A DNA stretch of 64,000 nt from Pseudodesulfovibrio sp. zrk46. Its GTDB lineage: Bacteria; Desulfobacterota; Desulfovibrionia; Desulfovibrionales; Desulfovibrionaceae. Where the stretch lies: contig NZ_CP051216.1 of the NCBI RefSeq assembly GCF_012516435.1, forward strand, positions 3,223,669 to 3,287,668, given 5' to 3'. Both the position numbers and the translations under genes were made by a program. The notes below the pieces were generated by a model that was given only the letters and a program-made list of their open reading frames with translations, was not told the origin of the DNA and did not search any database. Of this stretch, positions 8,484 through 17,408 are shown piece after piece (within the stretch, counting starts at the first letter, position 1; each line of letters starts with the position of its first letter).

Positions 8484-8822
8484 TTAGAGAGCAAGCTCAA
8501 CGCCCTTGGCCTTGAGTGCTTCCAGCTTCTTGCTGCGATCCACATAGTGGGTGTGCAGAAGATGATGAGACTCATGACCGCAGGGGCCTTCATGCAGGAA
8601 ACCGTCTTTGTGGTCGTAAATTTTCTTGACCATAGGGTTGTCCTGGGACTTGCGAAGCTTGTAGATTTTGGGGTTGGCGTCGGCTGCGTAGACGGACTGT
8701 TGGCGCTGAGCCACAAATTCCATGGCGGCAGCAACTGCCTCTTTGGTGACGTTGAAACCGAGGACGGCATAACCAGCCATCACTGCGCCTGCTTTCAAGA
8801 AGTTACGTCTGTTGAATTTCAT
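8484..8822 (-). CDS. hydB: Periplasmic [FeFe]-hydrogenase small subunit
   Basis: This 112-aa protein is the small subunit of the heterodimeric periplasmic [FeFe]-hydrogenase of Desulfovibrio type. It starts with a twin-arginine signal, RRNFLKAG (Arg5, Arg6), followed by a hydrophobic core (AGYAVLGFNV). The signal should carry the folded HydAB dimer through the Tat pathway. The mature part contains the Fe_hyd_SSU features NPMVKKIYDHKDGFLHEGP and SHHLLHTHYVDR, which wrap around the large subunit. It lies 13 bases after hydA on the same transcript. Confidence 0.97.
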   Translation of the reverse strand: MKFNRRNFLKAGAVMAGYAVLGFNVTKEAVAAAMEFVAQRQQSVYAADANPKIYKLRKSQDNPMVKKIYDHKDGFLHEGPCGHESHHLLHTHYVDRSKKLEALKAKGVELAL

Positions 8823-8835
8823 CTCTCATTCCTCC

Positions 8836-10092
8836 TTAAGCGGTGGGCTTGCGGGTTCTGAAGCGACGGTTGATCTTGGCGACCGTGCTACGGAAGCGGG
8901 AGGCCTGGATTTCCGGATCGAGAGGCTGACCACCACCGTTAACGCAACCGCCAGGGCAGGTCATGATTTCGATAAAGTGGTAGGGAGACTTGCCGGCACG
9001 AACTTCGTCGCACAGCTTTGCTGCGTTCTGCAGGCCACTGGCGACAGCGATTTTCACAGTGCCGAAGTTGGGCACTTCTACGTCAGCAGTCTTGATGCCT
9101 TCATGTGCACGAACAACCTTGATATCTGGGTTTGCAAGTTTGGTGTTGGAGAGTTCCTCGTACGCGAGGCGAAGAGCTGCTTCCATTACGCCGCCGCTAG
9201 TACCAAAGATGGTAGCTGCACCGGTGGATTCACCAAGAACAGGATCAGGATTCTCATCCTTCAGTCCATTGAACTCGATACCGGCCTTCTTGATCATGTA
9301 TGCCAATTCACGAGTGTTGATGGTGGCATCAATGTCGCGATGACCGCTCTGGTTCATCTCAGGACGCAAGCCTTCGTACTTCTTGGCGACGCAAGGCATG
9401 ATGGAGACTGTGTAGATCTTCTTGGCGTCGGTCTTGGTCTCTTTAGCGCCGTAAGTCTTGGCAAGTGTGCCCAGCATAGCCACGGGGGATTTGCAGGTGG
9501 ACAGATTCGGAAGCAGGTCCGGGTAGTAAGACTCAACGAACTTGATCCATCCCGGGCAGCAAGAAGTGAACTGGGGCAGAGGGTGTTTGCCCTTGCCGCC
9601 TTCCTTGACGCGGGTAAGAAGTTCGGTGCCTTCTTCCATGATGGTCACGTCTGCAGCGTACTCGGTGTCCCAGATGTAGTCGAAGCCAAGTTTGCGAAGG
9701 GCTGCGTGCATCTTACCGCCGACATAGGTGCCTGTGGGGGCACCAAAGCATTCGCCCAGACCGTAACGAACGGCTGGAGCAGGCATAGATACCACGACTG
9801 TGTTGGGATCCTTCAGTTTTTCGAAAAGCTCGTCAACATAGGATACGCCTTCGTAGATTGCGCCGACCGGGCAGTTTGCCAGGCACTGACCGCAATTTAC
9901 GCAGGCAGCCGTGTCGATGACTCCGTGGATGTCATCATCATTGATGGGTTGGATTGCCCCGGTGGGACAGGCCGAATTACATTCACCGCAGCCTTCACAC
10001 TTGTCTGCATCGACCTGAACGAAAAAGATCTCGTCCGGATCTACGCCTTTGGGTGCGTTGCTTTGGTAGCTGATGCCTTCGATCTCAAGCAT
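8836..10092 (-). CDS. hydA: Periplasmic [FeFe]-hydrogenase large subunit
   Basis: The 418-aa large subunit catalyses reversible H2 oxidation, normally delivering electrons to periplasmic cytochrome c3. Two [4Fe-4S] ferredoxin motifs lie near the N terminus (CEGCGECNSACP and CVNCGQCLANCP). The H-cluster motifs follow: TSCCPGW, MPCVAKK and MTCPGGCVNGGG. It has no signal peptide of its own and should be co-exported with Tat-bearing HydB. The frame extends to 10167, but the ATG at 10092 has a strong AAGGAGGAAACT ribosome site and begins the usual MLEIEGISY-like sequence. A long open frame on the opposite strand (8812-10119) is a coding shadow. Confidence 0.97.
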   Translation of the reverse strand: MLEIEGISYQSNAPKGVDPDEIFFVQVDADKCEGCGECNSACPTGAIQPINDDDIHGVIDTAACVNCGQCLANCPVGAIYEGVSYVDELFEKLKDPNTVVVSMPAPAVRYGLGECFGAPTGTYVGGKMHAALRKLGFDYIWDTEYAADVTIMEEGTELLTRVKEGGKGKHPLPQFTSCCPGWIKFVESYYPDLLPNLSTCKSPVAMLGTLAKTYGAKETKTDAKKIYTVSIMPCVAKKYEGLRPEMNQSGHRDIDATINTRELAYMIKKAGIEFNGLKDENPDPVLGESTGAATIFGTSGGVMEAALRLAYEELSNTKLANPDIKVVRAHEGIKTADVEVPNFGTVKIAVASGLQNAAKLCDEVRAGKSPYHFIEIMTCPGGCVNGGGQPLDPEIQASRFRSTVAKINRRFRTRKPTA

Positions 10093-10170
10093 AGTTTCCT
10101 CCTTGCTCGGGTTGATTGAAGACTGGCCGATCATAAAAAATATGATTGGCTCTATAACCTCAAACAATAT

Positions 10171-10208
10171 CTTTCGTGTTGTTACGAAAGATTAAAATGT
10201 AACACGAA
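10171..10208. promoter_or_regulatory. Overlapping inverted repeats upstream of hydA (candidate operator)
   Basis: Two overlapping dyads are present. CTTTCGT and ACGAAAG (10171-10190) are perfect 7-bp arms around GTTGTT. TTCGTGTT (10173-10180) also pairs with AACACGAA (10201-10208). They lie about 80-115 bases upstream of the hydA start. The layout suits a dimeric regulator binding site; the regulator is unknown and the half-sites are not a clean CRP/FNR or Rex match. Confidence 0.45.
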
Positions 10209-10366
10209 TTAGCTATTAATCTAAAAAACGTGTCTTAGCAAGGGGGTGACGTGAAACAGTAAATGATCTTCAGTCGTATTAAAAATGTATATATTATAAA
10301 GAAATACCCACGGCATGGCACAGCAGTGGGTTATGTTGTTTTGTTGATCAACTTCCGTGCCTTTTT

Positions 10367-10393
10367 GATGGTTGTCCTAAAAGGATATCCATC
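10367..10393 (+). other. Stem-loop upstream of the cytoplasmic hydrogenase operon
   Basis: GATGG and CCATC form an outer 5-bp stem, TCCT and AGGA an inner one, with symmetric TTG/TAT internal loops. It lies about 210 bases before the first gene and has no T-run, so a terminator is unlikely. It could be a 5'-leader structure or protein site. Confidence 0.3.
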
Positions 10394-10606
10394 ATTCCCC
10401 CCTTAAAAAGATCTAAGAAGTTGCTACTATGTGAAAAAAAGGGTAATGTCGAGAATTTTGTCTGAATTGTATGATTTTAATGGGGTTTTATTAGTTAGAA
10501 AATTGTGTGTCATGTTAATAGAATGCGTTCTTCCTTCCATTCTCGAAGCAGATCATGTATGCCCTTGCGACCATCAAAGACTACGTAATTTTTTAGGGGA
10601 GAATCA

Positions 10607-12610
10607 ATGGCACGAGTTGTTTATGGTGTATGGGGCGGAGAGATCACTGATAATCGCGGTAAAAACCTCTTTGAGATTGAAGAAAATCCAGAGTTTGCTG
10701 AGTTTGATGCATTTAATCAGGGCAACCCGATCAACACATTTGTTGGGGATCGGGGTTTTTTCGTGTTTTCTCCTGATGCAAGTCTTCTCGACGCTTTATG
10801 GCTGTATATGGACAAAGCTGCGGAAGAGTCTTGTGGCAAATGTACTCCATGTCGCATGGGGACCCGCCTGATTAGGGACAGGTTGGCTGGATTGCGCTCA
10901 GAGGATATGCAGATCGATGATACAAATGCTGTATTGGACGAGGTCGAGATGCTTGCTAATCACGTACATAATACGTCTATGTGTGGTCTCGGGCAGTCCT
11001 GTACAAATGCCCTGCTAGCTGCATTGACGCATTTTCGCGATCAGTTGGAGCAAAATAGATATCTGCTACCGGCCAAGCATACCATGACATATGTAACGTC
11101 GCCGTGCATCGAAGCATGCCCTGCCAAAGTGAATGTGCCTCGTTATATCGACTATATTAAGGATGGTAAGCCTTCTCATTCGTTGGGTGTTATCCTTCAG
11201 AAATATCCTATGGCTGCTACTTGTGGTCGTGTTTGCGTTCGATTTTGTGAGATGGCCTGTCAGCGTTCCATGGTGGACGAGCCGGTGGGAATCAAGACCC
11301 TAAAGCGTTTCGTGGCAGATCATGAGCAGGTAATGAATGATGACCTTTTTTCAAAAGAGCTGATCCCTGAACATCAGCCGGACGATCTCAAAGTCGCTGT
11401 CGTGGGTGCTGGGCCCGCAGGTGTCAGTTGCGCTTATCATTTGTTGCTTAAGGGATATGCTGTGGATGTGTTTGAGGCTATGGGTGAAGCTGGTGGTATG
11501 GCTTCAATCGGTATCCCCAGTTATCGTTTGCCAAAAGACGTCTTGAAGTCAGAAACAGATATTATTGAACGTCTTGGTGGCAGGTTCATCTATAATCAAA
11601 AACTTGGGCGTGATTTTGATGTAAATGAACTCTTTGAGCGTGGTTATAAATCAGTATTTTTGGCTCTTGGTTGTTCCGAAGGCCGCTTAATGAATGTTGA
11701 TGGTGAAGACGTTTCTCTTGTTGGGTATGAACCTGGAATCGAATTTTTGCTCCGTGTTCATGACCACGTTGAGGGAGGAGGGGACATGGAACTCTCTGGT
11801 GACGTGGTCATCGTCGGCGGTGGAAATGTCGCCATGGACTGCGCTCGCTCTGCTTTGCGTATGGGGGCTGAGAATGTTCATCTGGTCTATCGTCGTACCA
11901 TGGAAGATATGCCTGCGGATCATGAGGAAATAGAGGCTGCCGAAAAGGAAGGGGTGCAATTCCATTTTCTGACCAATCCTACCCGAATATTGTCCAAAGA
12001 TGGAAACGTTACTGGTGTTGAACTTGTTGAAATGATTCAGACTGAGTCGAATCAAAGCGGGCGTCGAGGGGTGGAAGCGAAATCTGGAACAGAATATGTC
12101 CTAACTGCTAGTACCGTGGTTCCGGCAATAGGTCAGCGGGTTGCAGGAGATTGTTTTAAATCTAATGATGGTGTGAAGATAAATAAGTGGGGCTGTATTG
12201 ATGTGGATGGCTCTAACTTGGCTACCTCTCGCCCAGGAGTGTTTGCTGGTGGTGACTGCCAACTAGGCCCTTCCACTTTGATTCATGCCATGGCGCATGG
12301 TCTTAAAGCCTCTCGCTCTATTGATGACTACCTACAACTGGGTAGAATCCGCTTCTTCCCCAGAAGTCGTATGCGCCAGATCATTAATAAATACAAAACA
12401 ATGACCGACGAGTGGCTTGGGACTCCCGTTCAGCATCTCTACCGTGTTCCCATACAGGAAATGGATCCGGAAGTGCGGAAGACTTTGTTTAACGAGGTAG
12501 AGCAGACGATTACTCCCGAGGAAGCGTACCATGAGGCTGGACGATGTTTGCGTTGTTATCGTCTTTACGCACTAGTCACTGAGTATCCTATTCCTGAAGG
12601 CTGCGCCTAA
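10607..12610 (+). CDS. NuoF-type FeS domain fused to GltD-like NAD(P)H oxidoreductase (hydrogenase partner)
   Basis: This 667-aa protein combines two modules. Residues about 50-145 match only the C-terminal [4Fe-4S] domain of NuoF/HydB (ESCGKCTPCRMGT, Cys76, 79, 82, with Cys126 as likely fourth ligand). The usual NuoF FMN/NADH-binding part is missing. Residues about 160-660 form a GltD/NfnB-like flavoprotein: N-terminal FeS cysteines (Cys167, 171, 206, 210, 214, 218), FAD motif VVGAGPAG (265-272) and nucleotide motif GGGNVAMD (405-412) followed by YRRTMEDMP, whose arginines suggest NADPH. The start has a good AGGGGAGA site. It precedes the hydrogenase gene by 20 bases and should feed or accept its electrons. 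Confidence 0.92.
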   Translation: MARVVYGVWGGEITDNRGKNLFEIEENPEFAEFDAFNQGNPINTFVGDRGFFVFSPDASLLDALWLYMDKAAEESCGKCTPCRMGTRLIRDRLAGLRSEDMQIDDTNAVLDEVEMLANHVHNTSMCGLGQSCTNALLAALTHFRDQLEQNRYLLPAKHTMTYVTSPCIEACPAKVNVPRYIDYIKDGKPSHSLGVILQKYPMAATCGRVCVRFCEMACQRSMVDEPVGIKTLKRFVADHEQVMNDDLFSKELIPEHQPDDLKVAVVGAGPAGVSCAYHLLLKGYAVDVFEAMGEAGGMASIGIPSYRLPKDVLKSETDIIERLGGRFIYNQKLGRDFDVNELFERGYKSVFLALGCSEGRLMNVDGEDVSLVGYEPGIEFLLRVHDHVEGGGDMELSGDVVIVGGGNVAMDCARSALRMGAENVHLVYRRTMEDMPADHEEIEAAEKEGVQFHFLTNPTRILSKDGNVTGVELVEMIQTESNQSGRRGVEAKSGTEYVLTASTVVPAIGQRVAGDCFKSNDGVKINKWGCIDVDGSNLATSRPGVFAGGDCQLGPSTLIHAMAHGLKASRSIDDYLQLGRIRFFPRSRMRQIINKYKTMTDEWLGTPVQHLYRVPIQEMDPEVRKTLFNEVEQTITPEEAYHEAGRCLRCYRLYALVTEYPIPEGCA

Positions 12611-12630
12611 ACCAGCAAAGTGAGTCGATC

Positions 12631-14484
12631 ATGTACGCATATATCAATGGAAAAAAAATATCACTGGAAGTGAACGAAACGATTCTCGAAGCTGCACGCC
12701 GAAGTGGGCATTATATCCCAACCTTATGCGAATTGGCGGATATTGATCATAAGCCAGGCACTTGTCGTGTCTGTTTGGTAGAGATTCGTTATGACGGCAA
12801 GGAAGAAGGCAGTATAGTTACAGCCTGTAATACACCAATTCTTGAAGGGATGGAGGTATTCACTCGAACTCGTCAAGTGAGAGAAATGCAGCGCCTTCAG
12901 GTAGAGTTGCTTTTGGCTGATCACGATCAGGAATGCGCTACCTGTGTTCGTCACGGCAGTTGTGAAGTGCAAGATGTCGCTCAGTTCGTAGGACTTCAAA
13001 AGTCCCGGTACTATGAGCCGGAAAATGCTGATCGAGAAGTGGATGAAACAGCCCCAGGCTTTGTTCGAGATATGGGTAAGTGCATTCGTTGCTATCGTTG
13101 CGTCAAAATCTGTCGAGATGGACAGGGGGTAGACGCATTAGTCATGGCTGGACGCGGTACTGGAGCTGGGGTCGGAGTACGTCAAGGTATGACCCAAGGA
13201 TCAAGTGAATGTGTTAGCTGTGGGCAATGTGTATTGGTATGTCCGACTGGTGCTCTGGGAGAGAAAGACGAGACCGAAACAGTTGTTGATTATCTCTATG
13301 ATCCAGATGTGGTCACTGTGTTTCAATTTGCTCCTGCAATTCGTGTGGGATTCGGGGAGGAATTTGGTCTCCCGGCTGGCACCAATGTGGAAGGGCAAGT
13401 AATTTCTGCAATTCGTGCCATTGGTGCGGATGTTGTGCTGGATACTAATTTTGCTGCTGATATTGTCATCATGGAAGAGGGCACCGAGCTTTTAAAGAAG
13501 CATGGCGAAGGCAATAAACCGCTATTCACATCCTGTTGTCCTGCATGGATCAATTTTGCAGAGAAGCACTATCCACAAATCCTGCCTCATCTGTCATCAA
13601 CCCGTTCGCCGCAGCAGTGCTTTGGTTCTATCGCTAAAACTTACTTGCCCGAGAAGATGGATATCGATCCGTCAAAGGTGCGTGTGATCTCCATCATGCC
13701 TTGCATTGCCAAGAAAGATGAGGCTGGGCGTGGTATGTTCAAGAAGGATGGCATGAGGGATGTAGACGTCGTTCTTACGATTCGTGAGTTTGCCCGTCTT
13801 CTTAAGCGTGAGGGTATTGATCTCAAGTCATTGGAACCGTCAACTTTCGACAACCCTTATATGGGAGCATATTCTGGTGCTGGGGCAATTTTTGCCACGA
13901 CTGGTGGTGTAATGGAAGCGGCTGTTCGTACAATGTATTATGCGGTAAATGATAAGGAGCTTGAAGAGATAGAGGTGGAAGCATTACGAGGCTTTGAAGG
14001 CGTTCGCTCTGCGAAGGTGGACCTCGGCGGTAATATTGGAGAGGTGAAACTCGCTATGTGCCATGGTCTCAAAGGTGTGCGCGCTGTTGTCGAGGATGTG
14101 CTGGCGGGACGTTCAGACTTTGATTTCATCGAGGTCATGGCTTGTCCCGGGGGCTGTGTTGACGGCGGTGGGCATCTTCGTTCCAAAAAAGCATATCTTC
14201 CCTTTGCGCTCAAGCGACGTGATACCTTGTACAAAATAGATAAGAAATCTCAGTACCGTCAGTCTCACAATAACCCATTAGTACAGAAGCTCTATGATGA
14301 CTTTCTTGAACGGCCTTTGTCACAGAAGTCTCATGAATTGCTTCACACTCACTATATTGGTCGCCAACAGAAAATGAAGCAGACAATACGTGATATATGG
14401 AAGGATATTACCATGTCCACGTTGGTACACAGTGAATTCGATAACATCGATGAGACTGCTGCTTGCAAGTCAGATATCCTATAA
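12631..14484 (+). CDS. Cytoplasmic multi-cluster [FeFe]-hydrogenase, glutamate-synthase-linked type
   Basis: The 617-aa enzyme has no signal peptide. It begins with a NuoG-like [2Fe-2S] domain (Cys33, 45, 48, 66), then a His-ligated [4Fe-4S] motif (DHDQECATCVRHGSC), then two ferredoxin clusters (CIRCYRCVKIC from Cys151, CVSCGQCVLVC from Cys194). The H-cluster ligands are in TSCCPAW (Cys302/303), MPCIAKK (Cys358) and MACPGGC (Cys505, 509). A small-subunit-like domain (NNPLVQKLYDDF, SHELLHTHYIGRQQ) is fused at the C terminus, followed by an unusual tail of about 40 residues. Pairing with a GltD-like protein fits the HydDB group A2 description, 'glutamate synthase-linked'. Confidence 0.95.
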   Translation: MYAYINGKKISLEVNETILEAARRSGHYIPTLCELADIDHKPGTCRVCLVEIRYDGKEEGSIVTACNTPILEGMEVFTRTRQVREMQRLQVELLLADHDQECATCVRHGSCEVQDVAQFVGLQKSRYYEPENADREVDETAPGFVRDMGKCIRCYRCVKICRDGQGVDALVMAGRGTGAGVGVRQGMTQGSSECVSCGQCVLVCPTGALGEKDETETVVDYLYDPDVVTVFQFAPAIRVGFGEEFGLPAGTNVEGQVISAIRAIGADVVLDTNFAADIVIMEEGTELLKKHGEGNKPLFTSCCPAWINFAEKHYPQILPHLSSTRSPQQCFGSIAKTYLPEKMDIDPSKVRVISIMPCIAKKDEAGRGMFKKDGMRDVDVVLTIREFARLLKREGIDLKSLEPSTFDNPYMGAYSGAGAIFATTGGVMEAAVRTMYYAVNDKELEEIEVEALRGFEGVRSAKVDLGGNIGEVKLAMCHGLKGVRAVVEDVLAGRSDFDFIEVMACPGGCVDGGGHLRSKKAYLPFALKRRDTLYKIDKKSQYRQSHNNPLVQKLYDDFLERPLSQKSHELLHTHYIGRQQKMKQTIRDIWKDITMSTLVHSEFDNIDETAACKSDIL

Positions 14485-14506
14485 GCAACAGTAATCAAGA
14501 AAAATG

Positions 14507-14538
14507 AAAAGGCCTTACGGTTAACCGTAAGGCCTTTT
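14507..14538 (+). terminator. Intrinsic terminator after the cytoplasmic hydrogenase operon
   Basis: A perfect 32-base palindrome (AAAAGGCCTTACGGTT and its complement) ends in TTTT. It lies 22 bases after the hydrogenase stop. As it is symmetric it can act in both directions, also serving the minus-strand gene at 14566. Its core matches the terminator at 2147-2173. Confidence 0.85.
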
Positions 14539-14565
14539 GGCTCATGTACAAGAGAGCAAATGCTA

Positions 14566-14871
14566 TTATTGTTTAATCGTCCCTATCTCTGTTTCATAAG
14601 TCATTTGTGGGTGGGGTGGCTGAGTTGGTAATGTCCCAAACCCTTTTTCGACCATCCCAAGTTCTCGAATAATGAGGGAAACATTTTGCAGTATTTGTCT
14701 CAAATGATCACTAGAAAGGGGCTTGTAGATATCGTCTACATTAGTTCTTATGCGTTCAGCCTCTTTGAGGAGATGTTCTATTGCCCTTTCAAAGGCGTTC
14801 TGCGTGTTTAAAGTTTTGATCACAAGGTCGTCGATGATTTCAATTGCTTGTTTTGCACTGGGATTATTCAT
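14566..14871 (-). CDS. Small hypothetical protein
   Basis: I do not recognise this 101-aa protein. It is predicted soluble and mostly helical (KQAIEIIDDLVIKTLNTQNA, HLLKEAERIRTNVDDIYKPL), with a Pro-rich, polar C-terminal tail and no signal peptide or cysteine motif. The frame runs on to a TTG at 14916, but the ATG at 14871 is preferred; a GGAGGG lies 12 bases before it, a little far. It stands alone between the hydrogenase and ATPase operons and ends at the bidirectional terminator. Function unknown. Confidence 0.6.
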   Translation of the reverse strand: MNNPSAKQAIEIIDDLVIKTLNTQNAFERAIEHLLKEAERIRTNVDDIYKPLSSDHLRQILQNVSLIIRELGMVEKGFGTLPTQPPHPQMTYETEIGTIKQ

Positions 14872-15016
14872 GGAATGATTTGCCCTCCAATTCAGTGTTT
14901 TGGAATCTATAAGCAAATTTCAAACCTTGGTATGATAATAAATGTTAATTGCTTGTCTGGATTTGTTTAGTTTTCTTGTCAAATAAAGAGTTAGGACGTG
15001 GGGAGTAAACCTTACC

Positions 15017-15892
15017 TTAAAAAGGGCTGGTCATGGCCTCGGCTCCACCGATAATATCGAGTAGCTCATCGGTGATAGCTGTCTGGCGGGTCTGAAGAAA
15101 TTCTCCTCGGAGTCCGATTTGCATTTCTTCAATATTTTTTTCTGCTGCTTGCATAGCGGCAAGGCGGGCGGCGTTTTCTGCTGCCATAGAGCGAGCTAGA
15201 GAACCATAGAGTGACACGAACATGTGTTGTTCAAAAAGATTGGCAAACAAGATGTCTGTGGGGAGATTTGTTTGAGGTAGACATCTGTTAGGCCATGGTA
15301 TAGCTGTAATTTCTTCTTCCCACTGTCGATCAAGCGGCAGGACTCGTCGATGCATTGAGCCATATCCTTCCAATTTGTTTTGAGCGTTGTGTACAACGTA
15401 GAATTGGCCCCGGGCGTGTTTGTACCATTCAGCCATATGGCGCATTATGTCCCCGATTAAGTGATCGAGTCCACCAAGGGTGCCGGGCACCTGAAAGTGA
15501 TGTTGGGCAGTGTAGCCTTCGCTTTTGAGACCTGCATTCATCCGGTCGCCCACGGTCCAGAATGCTACTTCAAATCCCGCAGATTGAGCTTCATTTCCTA
15601 GCCTCAGTGCAGCTTGGATGGATAGTTCGTTAAATTGACCACACATGCCTTGATCTGTTCCGATAGCAAGTATGACGGTATGGGAATCTCGGCTTTGGGG
15701 AAGTATAATACCTTCTGATTGAAACAATACAATCCATGCCTTTTCAACGACATCGGCGTATTCGGTTAGGGAAAGAGCTGCCTGTTCGAAATGGCGGATG
15801 TTTACAGCGGCAAGACTCTTCATAGTTTTGACCACACTGAGTAGGTCGCTAGTCGTTTTGATTCTTTTTTTGAGAATGTCGAGGGATTGCAT
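15017..15892 (-). CDS. atpG: N-type ATPase gamma subunit
   Basis: The gamma subunit is the central stalk that couples rotation of the c-ring to the alpha3beta3 head. The 291-aa protein has the conserved N-terminal helix (LKKRIKTTSDLLSVVKTMKSLAAVNIR) and a matching C-terminal helix (MQAAEKNIEEMQIGLRGEF, then RQTAITDELLDIIGGAEAM). It is more divergent than housekeeping F-type gamma subunits, as usual for N-ATPases. It is the last gene of the operon, starting one base after the atpA stop. Confidence 0.93.
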   Translation of the reverse strand: MQSLDILKKRIKTTSDLLSVVKTMKSLAAVNIRHFEQAALSLTEYADVVEKAWIVLFQSEGIILPQSRDSHTVILAIGTDQGMCGQFNELSIQAALRLGNEAQSAGFEVAFWTVGDRMNAGLKSEGYTAQHHFQVPGTLGGLDHLIGDIMRHMAEWYKHARGQFYVVHNAQNKLEGYGSMHRRVLPLDRQWEEEITAIPWPNRCLPQTNLPTDILFANLFEQHMFVSLYGSLARSMAAENAARLAAMQAAEKNIEEMQIGLRGEFLQTRQTAITDELLDIIGGAEAMTSPF

Positions 15893-15893
15893 G

Positions 15894-17408
15894 CTATTCT
15901 ATATCCTCCACGATTCCTTCGATATCTCTATTGATATCTGCCCAGATAGCGTCATCCGGCTGCGAGCTTGCCAGGAAGTCGAGGCTGCCATGTTTTGATT
16001 CTAATTTAGCTAGAAGTACCTTTTCAGCTTTATGGATATCTGAAGTCAGAATTGTGTCAAAATGTCCGCTGGTGACAGCAAGAAGCACAGCTGCTTGTTG
16101 CCCAGCAGTGAGTGGCGAAAAACGATTCTGTTTGAGAATCTCTCTGACTCGGTGACCATGGTCTAGCTTCGCGCGTGTTTCCGTATCCAGTCGTGTGCCA
16201 AACCGAGCAAAGGCTTCTAGTTCTTGAAATTGAGAGTAGGTTAAGCGGAGATCTGCAGCCACTTTACGGTAGGCTTCCATTTGGGCGCGTCCCCCCACGC
16301 GGGAGACGGATGTCCCAACATCCACGGCAGGCAAAATGCCTTTTTGAAATAAGTCGGGGTTGAGATAGATTTGACCGTCAGTAATGGAAATTAGGTTTGT
16401 TGGAATATAGGCGGATATGTTCTGTGCTTCTGTTTCGATAATAGGAAGTGCAGTGAGAGTCCCGCCGCCATATTCGGGCTTTAGTCTGGTGGACCGCTCC
16501 AGCAGACGAGAATGTATATAGAATATGTCGCTTGGAAACGCTTCACGCCCTGGCGGACGACGAAGAAGTAATGAGAGTTGTCGGTATGCTTGAGCGTGAC
16601 GTGTCAGGTCATCATATACGATTAAAACATCTTTCCCTTTGTGCATGAAGTATTCGCCCATGGTCGTGGCTGCGTATGGAGCTATAAACTGCAATCCTGG
16701 GGGAGAGTCGCCTTCCACTACGACAGCTAGGGTGTAGTCCATAGCTCCACGCTTGCGTAGTTCTGCCATTGCCCTCGCTACGCTTGAGGCTCTTTGCCCA
16801 ATGGCGCAGTAAATACAGATAACATCTTTGTTTTTTTGATTGACGATCGTGTCTAAAGCAATAGCCGTTTTGCCTGTTTGGCGGTCTCCTAAGATCAGTT
16901 CCCTTTGTCCCCGTCCTATTGGAATGAGAGTATCAATAACTTTAATACCTGTTTGAAGAGGTGTATTTACTGGAGCACGATGTAGGATGGGTGGGGCTTC
17001 GCGTTCAACAGGCATGCTTTCACTCATGGTGGGTGGTCCAATCCCGTCTAGCGGTATCCCTAGTGGATTTATTATACGTCCGATGAGATTGTCGCCAACT
17101 GGAACTTTCAAGACGTTGTGGGTGCGAACAACTTCGTCCTCTACGCTGAGGGATTCACTGTGTCCGAGTAAAGCGATACCTACGGTGTCGGGTAGGATGT
17201 CTAGAGCTACACCAGGTACTTTACCTCCGATCAGTAGCAATTCCTCGGCCTGGACCGAACGCATTCCTTCGGCCATGGCAACGCCCTGGATTACGGAAGT
17301 GAGACGTCCGATCTCCTCGGGTTCGAGATCAGGATGTACCTTGTTGATGCCTTGCTCCATGGAATCGACGACCTGTTCTATGGTTGATTCGAGAAATCCC
17401 TTGCTCAT
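15894..17408 (-). CDS. atpA: N-type ATPase alpha subunit
   Basis: The 504-aa alpha subunit forms the non-catalytic nucleotide sites of the head. The P-loop is GDRQTGKTA, and the family segment [14 protein letters not shown] is present. Its N terminus differs from the usual F-type start, typical of N-ATPase alpha subunits. The ATG overlaps the atpF stop by 4 bases. Gene order atpD-C-Q-R-B-E-F-A-G without a delta gene identifies the N-ATPase type. Confidence 0.96.
   Translation of the reverse strand: MSKGFLESTIEQVVDSMEQGINKVHPDLEPEEIGRLTSVIQGVAMAEGMRSVQAEELLLIGGKVPGVALDILPDTVGIALLGHSESLSVEDEVVRTHNVLKVPVGDNLIGRIINPLGIPLDGIGPPTMSESMPVEREAPPILHRAPVNTPLQTGIKVIDTLIPIGRGQRELILGDRQTGKTAIALDTIVNQKNKDVICIYCAIGQRASSVARAMAELRKRGAMDYTLAVVVEGDSPPGLQFIAPYAATTMGEYFMHKGKDVLIVYDDLTRHAQAYRQLSLLLRRPPGREAFPSDIFYIHSRLLERSTRLKPEYGGGTLTALPIIETEAQNISAYIPTNLISITDGQIYLNPDLFQKGILPAVDVGTSVSRVGGRAQMEAYRKVAADLRLTYSQFQELEAFARFGTRLDTETRAKLDHGHRVREILKQNRFSPLTAGQQAAVLLAVTSGHFDTILTSDIHKAEKVLLAKLESKHGSLDFLASSQPDDAIWADINRDIEGIVEDIE

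Larger units (their letters stand above)
10093..10606. other. Divergent intergenic region between the two hydrogenase operons
   Basis: About 510 bases hold no convincing gene. The region must carry the promoters of periplasmic hydAB (minus) and of the cytoplasmic hydrogenase operon (plus). It is AT-rich and contains several symmetric elements: the operator-like repeats at 10171-10208, a CCCAC/GTGGG repeat near 10308-10330, a perfect GTTGATCAAC palindrome at 10342-10351, and a hairpin at 10367-10393. A TGGCAC near 10315 lacks a matching sigma54 -12 element. Confidence 0.6.

Noticed and set aside
8812-10119. 435-codon open frame on the plus strand
   Set aside because: It lies opposite hydA, whose domains, ribosome site and H-cluster motifs are unmistakable; the antisense frame has no recognisable protein features.
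10312-10331. Sigma54-like TGGCAC box in the hydrogenase intergenic region
   Set aside because: The -12 element should read TTGC at the right spacing, but the sequence there is TGGG.
10431-10871. 146-codon plus-strand frame before the NuoF/GltD fusion
   Set aside because: It has no ribosome site or family match and overlaps the well-supported gene starting at 10607 in another frame.
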